Shown here: positions 27,839 to 36,196 of the stretch, piece after piece
How positions within the stretch are numbered: the first letter of the stretch is position 1
Layout of the letters: the number at the start of each line of letters is the position of its first letter
Source of the DNA: Rhodospirillales bacterium
Lineage (GTDB): Bacteria > Pseudomonadota > Alphaproteobacteria > Rhodospirillales > Casp-alpha2
Length of the DNA stretch: 64,000 nucleotides
Reading direction: 5' to 3'
NCBI GenBank assembly: GCA_017644185.1
Contig: JAEPMA010000001.1
Location: 434,001 to 498,000, forward strand
Notes under the pieces: generated by a model
The model's input: the letters and a program-made list of their open reading frames with translations, nothing else
Told to the model about the DNA's origin: nothing
The model's database searches: none
Program-made: the position numbers and the translations under genes

Positions 27839-28999
27839 TTATGGTAAGACCAACGATACGGAATTACCCGCCTGGCGCACCAGCCGACCGGCGATTTCCA
27901 GCTCCAAAAGCACGACGTGAACAGCCCCGGCCGGACAACCAGTTTCCCGGATAATGTCATCAACATCGGTGGGGCCGAAATCCAGTGCCTGCAGGACGTG
28001 TGTGCGGGCCTGATCGACGATTTTTTCGTCTACATTGGTTGCCGGCATACCTTCGAAGTGCCTCGACTGGCGCTCGCTGAGCGCGTTCCCCGACATTTCA
28101 GTCAGTACGCGGATTACGTCGTCTGCGCTCTCCGTCAGCTGGGCTCCGTCGCGGATGAGAGCGTTCGACCCCTTGACGCGAGGGTCTTGCGGCGCCCCCG
28201 GCACGGCAAAGACTTCGCGGCCCTGTTCAAGCGCCATGCGTGCGGTGATCAGGGAGCCGGATTTCGCACCCGCCTCTAGCACCACGATGGCACGCGCTAT
28301 GCCCGAGATTATTCGATTCCGGCGTGGAAAATGGCGTGCCTGTGGCGAGACCCCGATACGGACTTCGGTACAGACGGCCCCTTGATTAACAAGGTCGTCA
28401 TAAAGTGCCTTGTTCTCGCGCGGATAGCAGACATCGACTCCACCCCCCATCACTGCGACGGTGCCGGTTTCAAGGGCGCCGATGTGCGCCGCCGTGTCGA
28501 TGCCCCGCGCCATGCCGGAGACGACGAGGAAACCGGCTTCGCCCAACTTGTTTGCCATGTCGCGAGCGAAGCGCCGACCGTTGACAGAGGCATTCCGCGA
28601 ACCGACAAGGGCGACAGCGCGCTTTTTTAATAAGGCCGGATGGCCACGGACGAACAGTACCGGTGGTGCATCGTCGATGTGGCCAAGAAGCGGCGGGTAA
28701 TCCGGTTCTCCCTGAAACAGGATGTGTGCGCCGATCACATGCAATTCTGAGATCTCAATTTCGGCGTCCGCTCGGGTACAAAGGCGAAGCGGTTTCGCGC
28801 GGCCACCCCTGCTGGCGAGATCGGGTAAGGATTCGAGTGCGGACTGCGCGTCTCCAAAACGCTCCAGCAACCGTCGATACGTCACCGGCCCGACGTTTTC
28901 CGAACGGATTAATCGTAACCGCGCCAGTTTCTCACTATCGCTGAGTGATGATGATCCGGTCCCCTGATGATCTGGCTCGGCGAGCGGTAAACCCATCAT
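27839..28999 (-). CDS. dprA: DNA processing protein DprA
   Basis: 386 aa from ATG 28999 (AAAGGACAC upstream). Central Rossmann-like DprA fold: VALVGSRNASVNGRRFARDM, SGMARGIDTAAHIGAL, GGVDVCYPRENK, RNRIISGIARAIVVLEA and SGSLITARMALEQGREVFAVPG. A short N-terminal helical region and a C-terminal winged-helix-like part (LQALDFGPTDVDDIIRETG) are also present. DprA loads RecA on incoming ssDNA during transformation, and it is widely retained even in bacteria not known to be competent. It lies upstream of topA, its usual alphaproteobacterial neighbour. Confidence 0.94.
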   Translation of the reverse strand: MMGLPLAEPDHQGTGSSSLSDSEKLARLRLIRSENVGPVTYRRLLERFGDAQSALESLPDLASRGGRAKPLRLCTRADAEIEISELHVIGAHILFQGEPDYPPLLGHIDDAPPVLFVRGHPALLKKRAVALVGSRNASVNGRRFARDMANKLGEAGFLVVSGMARGIDTAAHIGALETGTVAVMGGGVDVCYPRENKALYDDLVNQGAVCTEVRIGVSPQARHFPRRNRIISGIARAIVVLEAGAKSGSLITARMALEQGREVFAVPGAPQDPRVKGSNALIRDGAQLTESADDVIRVLTEMSGNALSERQSRHFEGMPATNVDEKIVDQARTHVLQALDFGPTDVDDIIRETGCPAGAVHVVLLELEIAGRLVRQAGNSVSLVLP

Positions 29000-29058
29000 G
29001 TGTCCTTTCCAGTCTGGATTAGGGTATGGAAAGGCCAACGGGAATTTTTAGGGGATGC

Positions 29059-30627
29059 TCAACCTGTTTTACGGGACGAGCGGGCGAGAAGCATCGCTGG
29101 GATGATGGCGATAATGAAGGCGACCGATATGATCATGAAAGTGTCCTGGAAGCCGAAGGTCCGGGCTTGCGCATAAATTGTTCGGCCAAGGTAGTCGTAT
29201 GCGCCCCATTGCAAAGCGTCATGCGTTAATCCTCCTTCGGACAACAGACGGCGTACTTGTTCCAGCATTTCGCGGGTAAAGTCGTTTCCGGACGTTTGTG
29301 TGGCGGTCAGCCAGTCCGCGTGTTGGGCGCTTCTGTATTCGATGAGCGCGGCTGTGATATTGACCCCGAAAGCACCACCGGATTGGCGAATGAAATTGTA
29401 AGCGCCGGCCGCGGCGTTCAGCTTTTCGGCGGAGATCGAGCGCATGGCGGCGCCGCCGAGGTTGGGCATGACAAGTCCAAGTGCGAGACGGCTCATCACC
29501 GTGAGGCCGGCGATGGTCCAAAACGCCGTATTCACGTCAGAGGCCGAGATCAGCCAAGTGGCTGTGGCGAAAAGAATACACCCGGCCGTGATTGGGATGT
29601 GTGGGGGCACATTGTCGGCTAATCGTCCGGAAACCGGAATCAGGGTGAACAGAAACAGTCCGGCCGGCACGAGCACCAAACCGGACTGGGTCGGCGAGAA
29701 GTATTGAACTGTCTGGACGAAAACTGGGATGGCATAGTTGGTCGCGAAATTGCCGGCACCGAACGCAAAGCCGATCGCCATCGCTGCCGCAAACTTCGGG
29801 TCGAGAAAGAGCGTCGGATCGAGGAGAGGAGATTTTGACTTGCGCTGCGAATAGAGAAATAGGGCGAACGCGATAATGCCGATGCCTGCGGTCCCCAGGG
29901 TCAGATCGGAAGTCCAGCCCCAGCGGTGACCGTTGCCGATAGCACGCATTATCATAACGAGCGCGAGGCACACGAGTATGAAACCGGTCCAGTCAAACGG
30001 TGGCAGCCTGCGTTCGAATTTCTTGGCCGGCATGAATATGAGACCGCCAGCGAATGCGAGAACCACCAGTGGCAACGGCATCAGGAACGCGTGCCGCCAT
30101 GTCAGCAGGTCGATGGTTACGCCGCCGACCAGCGGCCCGAAGCTGGGTGCAAGGGTCACGCCCAAACCATACATGCCGACCGCGAAACCGCGTCTTTCAC
30201 GTGGGAATACGGACACCATAGTCGCCAGCACCAATGGTTGAATGATCCCGGCCGAAAATCCCTGCATGATGCGGCCGATAATCAGCACGTCGATGTTGGG
30301 GCTGAATGCACAGACAAACGCGCCGGCGACGAAGATGGTCAGGGTCATCGCGTAAGCGAGACGCTGGCCCAACGCGCGGACTACCCAACTGTTAAGAAGC
30401 TGGCTTGCCACCATGGTCGACAAAAACGCCGTCGCTGCCCATTGTGCGACATCCTGTCCGACGCCATACGCGCCCATGATGCTTGGCACGGCGACATTGA
30501 CGATGGTCGCCGACAAAATCATGGCGATGGCGCCCGTGAGGCCGCTCAGTGTTACCAGCCAACGATAAGCCGGGCCATAGCGGTCGAATTGCCTCTGGAT
30601 CGCCGGATCTTCGTGGGTCGCTGCCAC
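29059..30627 (-). CDS. DHA2-type MFS drug efflux permease (EmrB-like)
   Basis: 522 aa with about 14 hydrophobic segments, the DHA2 topology. GRIMQGFSAGIIQPLVLATM is motif-C-like, and GLGVTLAPSFGPLVGGVTID is the drug/proton antiporter signature. It starts with GTG at 30627, 8 bases after the HlyD-family adaptor gene, so the two form an EmrAB-type inner-membrane pump that would work with a TolC-like outer channel encoded elsewhere. Substrate unknown. Confidence 0.92.
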   Translation of the reverse strand: MAATHEDPAIQRQFDRYGPAYRWLVTLSGLTGAIAMILSATIVNVAVPSIMGAYGVGQDVAQWAATAFLSTMVASQLLNSWVVRALGQRLAYAMTLTIFVAGAFVCAFSPNIDVLIIGRIMQGFSAGIIQPLVLATMVSVFPRERRGFAVGMYGLGVTLAPSFGPLVGGVTIDLLTWRHAFLMPLPLVVLAFAGGLIFMPAKKFERRLPPFDWTGFILVCLALVMIMRAIGNGHRWGWTSDLTLGTAGIGIIAFALFLYSQRKSKSPLLDPTLFLDPKFAAAMAIGFAFGAGNFATNYAIPVFVQTVQYFSPTQSGLVLVPAGLFLFTLIPVSGRLADNVPPHIPITAGCILFATATWLISASDVNTAFWTIAGLTVMSRLALGLVMPNLGGAAMRSISAEKLNAAAGAYNFIRQSGGAFGVNITAALIEYRSAQHADWLTATQTSGNDFTREMLEQVRRLLSEGGLTHDALQWGAYDYLGRTIYAQARTFGFQDTFMIISVAFIIAIIPAMLLARSSRKTG

Positions 30628-30635
30628 CGGCGGGG

Positions 30636-31799
30636 CTACTCTTGAATGGCGATCTTGACGACGACCATCATACCCGGCCGTAACCTAGGGTCGGGATTGT
30701 CGATGGTGATACGGATCGGCAGGCGTTGTGTGATCTTGGTGAAGTTGCCGCTCGGGTTGGGTGTCGGCAGCAAGGCGAACTGGCTGGTCGCCGCCGAACC
30801 GATGTTCGAGACTTTCCCCGAGAACGGATCATCCGGGTAAGCGTCGATGTGAATGTCGACGGGTTGCCCGGCCTTGAGTTTACGAATGACCGTTTCTTTG
30901 ACGTTGGCCTCAACCCAGACCTTGTCCTGATTATGTGTGAGTAACAGCCGTTGCCCCGGCGTCACGTATTCGCCGACGTCGACGAACGTCTTATCGATTA
31001 TGCCATTCAGTGGGCTCTTGATCGTACGGTCGGAAATATCCAAGCGCTGACGCTCGATCCGGGCGCGGATTTCCGCTTCGCGCTGTTCCAGGACCTGGAC
31101 ATCGCCATCCAGGACATCAAGTCTCGCACGGTCGGCTTCAACTTCCGCGATGCGGGATTTCGCCGACTGAAGTTCCGCAACGGCGATACGATACTCTCGG
31201 TCGATCTGTTGATGCTGCTGTTCCGCCTGATCGAGCTGGCGGCGAGAAGCGACCTTGTCGTCAAAGAGCTTCTTGGCGCGGTTTAATTCGCGTTCCGCGA
31301 GTTCGAGTTGCGGGCGTAACGAGGATACGACGACTTCGGCTGCGGCGATGCGCGCGCGTTCGGACTGAAGGCGGCTGTCGATTTGGCTAGCGACGAGGTT
31401 GCGTTCCGCAGCGAGACGGGCGCGCTCGGCTCTCGCCGCCGATGCCTGGGCTTCCAACTCGCTCAGAAGTATGCGCGACTCCCGGTCATCGATCTGCACC
31501 AATACAGTGCCTTCGTCGACGTGCTCTCCCTCCGCAGCCGGCATTTCCGTTATCCAGCCCGCGACGCGGGACGATACCGTCACCAAGTCCGCATGGATGC
31601 GGGCGTCTTCTTCGAACACGAATGATAGACGTTTGTGAACTTCATATGTCGCGAAGAAAACCCCGCCTATAAGGACGAGAATGGCGATAACGAAAATCGG
31701 TCGAAAACGGCGCTTCGGCTTTGCTGTGCCCGGAGCGGTGGTTTCGAAGGCCTGACCGTCGGGGGCGACGCGGTCTTCAGATTTGGATTCATCCGGCAT
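30636..31799 (-). CDS. HlyD-family membrane fusion protein (EmrA-like)
   Basis: 387 aa from ATG 31799 (GGGAAGAATAAC upstream). Cytoplasmic leader, one transmembrane helix (FRPIFVIAILVLIGGVFFAT), a biotinyl-lipoyl-like half (SSRVAGWITEMPAAEGEHVD), a long coiled-coil hairpin (~100-235), then the second lipoyl half and a beta-barrel (VNVKETVIRKLKAG-type region). It links the partner MFS pump to an outer-membrane channel. First gene of the pair; divergent from copA. Confidence 0.92.
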   Translation of the reverse strand: MPDESKSEDRVAPDGQAFETTAPGTAKPKRRFRPIFVIAILVLIGGVFFATYEVHKRLSFVFEEDARIHADLVTVSSRVAGWITEMPAAEGEHVDEGTVLVQIDDRESRILLSELEAQASAARAERARLAAERNLVASQIDSRLQSERARIAAAEVVVSSLRPQLELAERELNRAKKLFDDKVASRRQLDQAEQQHQQIDREYRIAVAELQSAKSRIAEVEADRARLDVLDGDVQVLEQREAEIRARIERQRLDISDRTIKSPLNGIIDKTFVDVGEYVTPGQRLLLTHNQDKVWVEANVKETVIRKLKAGQPVDIHIDAYPDDPFSGKVSNIGSAATSQFALLPTPNPSGNFTKITQRLPIRITIDNPDPRLRPGMMVVVKIAIQE

Positions 31800-31939
31800 G
31801 TTATTCTTCCCAAGTGCCCTGGAATGGGTTTCTGGCGACCCGGACACGCCGATAAGTTTGCATCCATTAATTCAGTTTGGAAAGACCCCGGCGGTATTTT
31901 CTTTAAATTCAGGGCTTTGGCAGAATATCGCATTCTCCC

Positions 31940-31970
31940 TTGAGCTTCCAGTTACTAGAACCTTTATTGT
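31940..31970 (+). promoter_or_regulatory. CueR-type copper-responsive promoter of copA
   Basis: -35 TTGAGC (31940-31945) and -10 TATTGT (31965-31970) are 19 bases apart, the over-long spacer typical of MerR-family targets. A near-perfect dyad TTCCAG-TTA-CTAGAA (31946-31960) fills the spacer. CueR twists such promoters into an active shape when bound to Cu(I). It drives copA, and cueR is the second gene. Confidence 0.8.
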
Positions 31971-32003
31971 CACTGGACGATAAACGAGATAGAGGACGTC
32001 ACC

Positions 32004-34451
32004 ATGGGAGCTTCTGCGACCAGCACTGAAAATGACAACTTCGCTTTTGGCATTTCAGGCATGACTTGTGCCGGATGTGCGAACCGGGCAGAGAAAGCGC
32101 TGCGTGCCATTCCGGGGCTCGAAGACGCGCGCGTCGATTTTGCGACCGAGAGAGCCGTCGTCGCAACCGGCCGGGTTCCCGCAAACGATATCAAGAGCGC
32201 GATCGACAGCGCCGGTTTCGATGCTGAACAGTCCGAGATTGAACTCGACGTGGGCGGAATGACCTGTGCCGGCTGCGCGTCCAATGTCGAAAAGGCGTTG
32301 AATGCGGTGCCGGGTGTCATTGTGGCCGAAGTCAATCTTGCCATGGAGCGTGCACACGTCACCTGGCTGGGGCACGACGTGTCTAGTCGAGCGCTTGTGG
32401 ACGCCGTCGACGCTGCCGGGTATAGGGCGGAGCCGCGTGCCACGGATGCCGAACGCCGTCGCCAGCAGGCGGCGCGGCAGGCGGAAGAAGACTCAAAGCG
32501 GTTAAAACGGGAAACCGCGATGGTTGTGGTCTCGGTGCTGTTGTCGGCGCCGCTCCTGGCGATGATGGTCTTGCCGCCGATGGGTATCCAATATCATGTG
32601 CCGGCATTGTTGCAGCTAATGTTGGCGGCGCCGGTGCAATTCTGGATCGGTGCGCGGTTCTACATCGGTGCTTACCGCTCGCTAAAAGCAGGTAGCGGTA
32701 ACATGGATGTGCTGGTGGCGCTTGGCACCTCGGCGGCGTTTACGTTGAGCACGTGGATCGTATTTCGCGAAGGCATTGGGACGCCCTCCCACCTTTATTA
32801 CGAGGCATCAGCCGTGGTGGTGACGCTTGTCGTCGTCGGCAAGCTAATTGAAAGCCGTGCGAAACGGGGAACGACGGAGGCCATCCGCAAGCTGATGGCG
32901 CTGCGCCCCGAGCGCGCGCGCGTGGAACGCAATGGCTCCCTCACGGAAGTCTCTGTCGATGAAGTTGTTATTGGTGACATCGTCATCGTCAGACCCGGCG
33001 AACGCATTCCCGTCGATGGTGAAATCGAAGCGGGGGCATCGGAAGCCGACGAGGCCCTGATCACCGGGGAGAGCGCACCTGTCACGAAACAGGTGGGCGA
33101 CCACGTCACTGGAGGCGCCATTAACGGGACGGGTGAATTGCGCATCCGTGTTAGCCGTGTCGGAGAGGACACGACGCTCTCCAAGATCGTCAAGCTGGTC
33201 GAAAATGCGCAGACCGGCAAGGCGCCGGTTCAGCGGTTGGTGGACCGGGTGAGCGCGATATTTGTTTCCGTCGTCGTCGGGATCGCGGTCATTGCGTTCG
33301 CGGGCTGGCTGTTCGTCGGTGCCGGCGCGGAAGTTGCCGTTATCAACGCTGTTTCGGTCCTTGTGATCGCCTGCCCGTGCGCGCTCGGATTGGCTACTCC
33401 AACTGCGATCGTTGCTGGCACTGGAGCAGCAGCCAGGGCCGGTATCCTGATTAAGGACGTCGCGGTTCTTGAACAGGCGTACAAAATTGACACCGTCGCC
33501 TTCGATAAGACGGGAACTTTGACCCGCGGGGAGCCGGCGGTGACCGACGTTATCGCCTTGAAGGGGGATGAAACGGGTGTGCTGGTCGTTGCCGCTGCGG
33601 TGCAGGCAGGATCGGAACATCCGCTGGCGCGGGCCGTGCTCGCAAAGGCGGCGGAGCGCGGGGTGGAATTTTCAGCGGCGACGGAGACACGTGCTCATGT
33701 CGGACGCGGTGTCGAGGGGCGGGTCGACGGTGTCCGCGCGTTGATCGGCAACCGGGTTCTCATGAAGGAAGCCGGGATCGATGCGGCTGCTGCGGAAGAT
33801 AGTCTGGCGCGGTTTGAGACTGAGGGTAAGACGGCTGTGATGGTGGCCCGGGACGGAGTGATCGTGGGCGTAATGGCGATCCGCGATGAGTTGCGGGCGG
33901 AGTCGCTCCCGGCTGTCGATCTGCTCAAGCGTTTGCATGTCGGCTCAGTCATGTTGAGCGGGGATGCCCCCCGCGTCGCGGAAGCGATCGGTAAAGTGGC
34001 TGGCATTGATGACGTGAAAGCCGGACTCAGCCCAGAGGGCAAGGTCGATGCCCTCAAGCTGTTACACCAGGAAGGTCGGCATACGGCGATGGTCGGGGAC
34101 GGCATCAACGATGCGCCGGCATTGGCAGCGGCCGATGTCGGCATCGCCATGGGGTCTGGCACGGATGCTGCGATGGAAACGGCCGGGATTACCCTCATGC
34201 GTCCGGACCCGCGTTTGGTGGCGGGTGCCGTACAGATCGCCCGAGCCACTTGGTTGCGCATTAGATGGAATCTGTTTTGGGCGTTCATCTTCAACATTAT
34301 CGGACTGCCGCTGGCGGCTCTTGGTTACTTGTCGCCGGCGATTGCCGGCGCCGCGATGGCGATGAGCTCGATCACCGTGGTGACGAGTTCGTTGCTTCTT
34401 CGCGGGTGGCGGCCTAGCGGTATCGAGCCCTTGCCGGGAGAAAACCGATGA
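32004..34451 (+). CDS. copA: Copper-exporting P1B-type ATPase CopA
   Basis: 815 aa. Two N-terminal metal-binding domains with GMTCAGC at 19-25 and 85-91; eight expected membrane helices; CPC in the membrane (VIACPCALGLATPTA), actuator TGES, phosphorylation DKTGTLT, SEHPLA and GDGINDAPAL hinge. All catalytic motifs are intact. It exports Cu(I) from the cytoplasm. The promoter upstream is of CueR type, and its last codons overlap cueR (ATGA). Confidence 0.96.
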   Translation: MGASATSTENDNFAFGISGMTCAGCANRAEKALRAIPGLEDARVDFATERAVVATGRVPANDIKSAIDSAGFDAEQSEIELDVGGMTCAGCASNVEKALNAVPGVIVAEVNLAMERAHVTWLGHDVSSRALVDAVDAAGYRAEPRATDAERRRQQAARQAEEDSKRLKRETAMVVVSVLLSAPLLAMMVLPPMGIQYHVPALLQLMLAAPVQFWIGARFYIGAYRSLKAGSGNMDVLVALGTSAAFTLSTWIVFREGIGTPSHLYYEASAVVVTLVVVGKLIESRAKRGTTEAIRKLMALRPERARVERNGSLTEVSVDEVVIGDIVIVRPGERIPVDGEIEAGASEADEALITGESAPVTKQVGDHVTGGAINGTGELRIRVSRVGEDTTLSKIVKLVENAQTGKAPVQRLVDRVSAIFVSVVVGIAVIAFAGWLFVGAGAEVAVINAVSVLVIACPCALGLATPTAIVAGTGAAARAGILIKDVAVLEQAYKIDTVAFDKTGTLTRGEPAVTDVIALKGDETGVLVVAAAVQAGSEHPLARAVLAKAAERGVEFSAATETRAHVGRGVEGRVDGVRALIGNRVLMKEAGIDAAAAEDSLARFETEGKTAVMVARDGVIVGVMAIRDELRAESLPAVDLLKRLHVGSVMLSGDAPRVAEAIGKVAGIDDVKAGLSPEGKVDALKLLHQEGRHTAMVGDGINDAPALAAADVGIAMGSGTDAAMETAGITLMRPDPRLVAGAVQIARATWLRIRWNLFWAFIFNIIGLPLAALGYLSPAIAGAAMAMSSITVVTSSLLLRGWRPSGIEPLPGENR

Positions 34452-34837
34452 ATGTTCGTGACGCGGCGACACGTAGCGGTCTGCCGCCGAAAACCGTTCG
34501 TTACTACGATGACATCGGTCTGGTTGTTCCGGACCGGCGTGGGAATGGTTATCGGGACTATGACAATCGTGCGGTGCAGAAACTGGCGTTCTTGAAACGC
34601 GCGAGACAACTTGGATTTTCTATCGACGACTGCCGTCAATTGCTATCGCTGTATGAGGACAATGAGCGCGCCAGTGCCGATGTGAAAGCGCTCGCTGAAA
34701 CGCACCTGGAAGAGATCGACAGGCGGTTAGAAGAGTTGCAGCACCTTCGCGAGACCCTCAAGCACTTAGTCCATGCCTGCCGGGGTGACGATCGCCCAGA
34801 CTGTCCTATTCTTGCAGATTTGTCGGGCGATAAGTGA
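34448..34837 (+). CDS. cueR: Copper-responsive MerR-family regulator CueR
   Basis: 129 aa. N-terminal MerR winged helix (VRDAATRSGLPPKTVRYYDD...NGYRDY), long dimerisation helix, and the metal loop CRGDDRPDCP with Cys111 and Cys119 (C-x7-C), the spacing used by CueR for Cu(I). The start overlaps the end of copA by four bases, so it is translated with copA and the unit is self-regulated by its own product at the 31940 promoter. Confidence 0.93.
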   Translation: MNVRDAATRSGLPPKTVRYYDDIGLVVPDRRGNGYRDYDNRAVQKLAFLKRARQLGFSIDDCRQLLSLYEDNERASADVKALAETHLEEIDRRLEELQHLRETLKHLVHACRGDDRPDCPILADLSGDK

Positions 34838-34848
34838 ATTAAACAACT

Positions 34849-34878
34849 TAAGGGGGAATTGCGGTAATCCCTTATTTT
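34849..34878 (+). terminator. Probable terminator of copA-cueR
   Basis: TAAGGG (34849-34854), a 14-base interval, CCCTTA (34869-34874), then TTTT. The stem is short and partly extendable with a bulge; it lies just after the cueR stop. Confidence 0.5.
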
Positions 34879-34967
34879 CCGGAATCTGAGCTTTGTGCAT
34901 CCTATCGTCGGTGTGAAGAAGCGACGCAGACGCGCCGAAGATTCTGGGAAAGGACTGGCCACATCAA

Positions 34968-35528
34968 ATGGCTACTGCATTAGAGACCGGTGTTGTTCTC
35001 GGCAATGGCTTGGTGCCGATTTTCATGCAAGCACCACAAGTGCGGGCATTTTGGCAGCACGTAGACGCCTTGATGCCCGTTTCCGGGATCGTTCTTGTCC
35101 GTGATTTCGATTTGATGGACATTCATCGTCTTGCGCCGGAAATGATAGTTTGTGACGTCGATGCCATATCCTGTCGGAACAAGCTCCGGTTTGTCGGCAC
35201 GCGCGTTGTTGAGGTGTTCGGCGAGGAAACGACGGGACGCTACCTCGATGAGGTCAACATCGGTCCGTATCGTTCGCAGCAATTGGCGGCTTTCAATATG
35301 GCGGTGGCGTCGGGGTGGCCGCAATGGACGAAGGTCAGCGTATGCCGGCGTTCGGAAAATTCGGTTTCCGCACTTCAACCGACAGGTCTGGTTTATGAAC
35401 GGCTGGTTGTGCCGCTTGCCGGTGAAGGTGGAGCCATCAAACAACTGGCCGCGGTCGTCGCATTCAGCGAAGAGTTCTGCGAACAGAGTGCTTTCGAACA
35501 CCTAGATCTGCCTCCGGGGCGGTATTGA
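34968..35528 (+). CDS. PAS-domain (PAS_5-like) protein
   Basis: 186 aa, one domain, no membrane segment. RNKLRFVGTRVVEVFGEETTGRYLDEV is the PAS-like core seen in the alphaproteobacterial PAS_5 family, and VYERLVVPLAGEG...AVVAFSEEF is the terminal beta part. Such stand-alone proteins are common in Rhodospirillales; their signal and partner are generally not known. It follows copA-cueR but past a probable terminator, so it is likely its own transcript. Confidence 0.7.
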   Translation: MATALETGVVLGNGLVPIFMQAPQVRAFWQHVDALMPVSGIVLVRDFDLMDIHRLAPEMIVCDVDAISCRNKLRFVGTRVVEVFGEETTGRYLDEVNIGPYRSQQLAAFNMAVASGWPQWTKVSVCRRSENSVSALQPTGLVYERLVVPLAGEGGAIKQLAAVVAFSEEFCEQSAFEHLDLPPGRY

Positions 35529-35545
35529 AGGCCGGGGACCTTAAA

Positions 35546-35989
35546 TCAGGCTTTATGGGCCACAAGCGTTGTCAGCATATCGCCGAAGTCGCTCAGCAGG
35601 GCACGAAGTTCGGGCTCCTCGACCGCGTTCGCGGCGCTCGGGAAATCCATCCAGATCCGGTCACGCTCGGCCTTCTCCGGCCAATCGTCGGATAGGTCGG
35701 ACACGGTCATTGGGTAGACTCGCACCCGATATGCATTGCCTTCCGACTGGTCGATTTTGGAATAAGAGTAAGTGCCGATCTTGGAGCCCGCAATTTCGCC
35801 CCGGATGCCGGCCTCTTCGTAGGCTTCAAGCAACGCTGCCTGTTTCGCTGTCTGGCCCTCTTCGATGCGGCCTTTAGGTAGAACCCAGCGTCCGCGGCCA
35901 CGTGATGTGATCAACAGGACTTTAGGCGTGCTGCCCTCGAAGCTATAAGCGAGGACTGCGGATTGAGGAACGGGATTCCTGCTTGCCAT
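35546..35989 (-). CDS. NUDIX hydrolase
   Basis: 147 aa. The NUDIX box spans residues 40-62 (GRIEEGQTAKQAALLEAYEE plus AGI). The three catalytic glutamates in LEAYEEAG (55, 58, 59) are present, but the glutamate after the first glycine pair is Gln46 and the arginine of REU is Leu54. This resembles the diphosphoinositol-phosphate/Ap-n-A-type alphaproteobacterial subgroup. It would hydrolyse a nucleoside-diphosphate-linked compound; the substrate is not predictable. Divergent from pit. Confidence 0.88.
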   Translation of the reverse strand: MASRNPVPQSAVLAYSFEGSTPKVLLITSRGRGRWVLPKGRIEEGQTAKQAALLEAYEEAGIRGEIAGSKIGTYSYSKIDQSEGNAYRVRVYPMTVSDLSDDWPEKAERDRIWMDFPSAANAVEEPELRALLSDFGDMLTTLVAHKA

Positions 35990-36106
35990 GGATATTGCCC
36001 AAATCAGAGATGTAACCGTATTTTCCCAGGACCGGTCACTTTTCCCATAGATATAGTAGTATATGACCGAAATTTACCGAAACAGACTTTTTATTTGGTT
36101 AATCGT

Positions 36107-36124
36107 ATGACACTTTTATGACGA
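36107..36124 (-). promoter_or_regulatory. Candidate PhoB box upstream of pit
   Basis: On the minus strand TCGTCAT-AAAA-GTGTCAT, two 7-mers with a four-base spacer, 11 of 14 matching CTGTCAT-N4-CTGTCAT. It is 72 bases before the pit start and reads opposite to it. In Sinorhizobium PhoB represses pit; the same role is possible here. Confidence 0.6.
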
Positions 36125-36196
36125 ACCGGAAGCGATGCCAATATTCACTTTTTGCCGGGCACTGCCCGCCCCTCTGCCCAGGACCCGCTTGACGGT

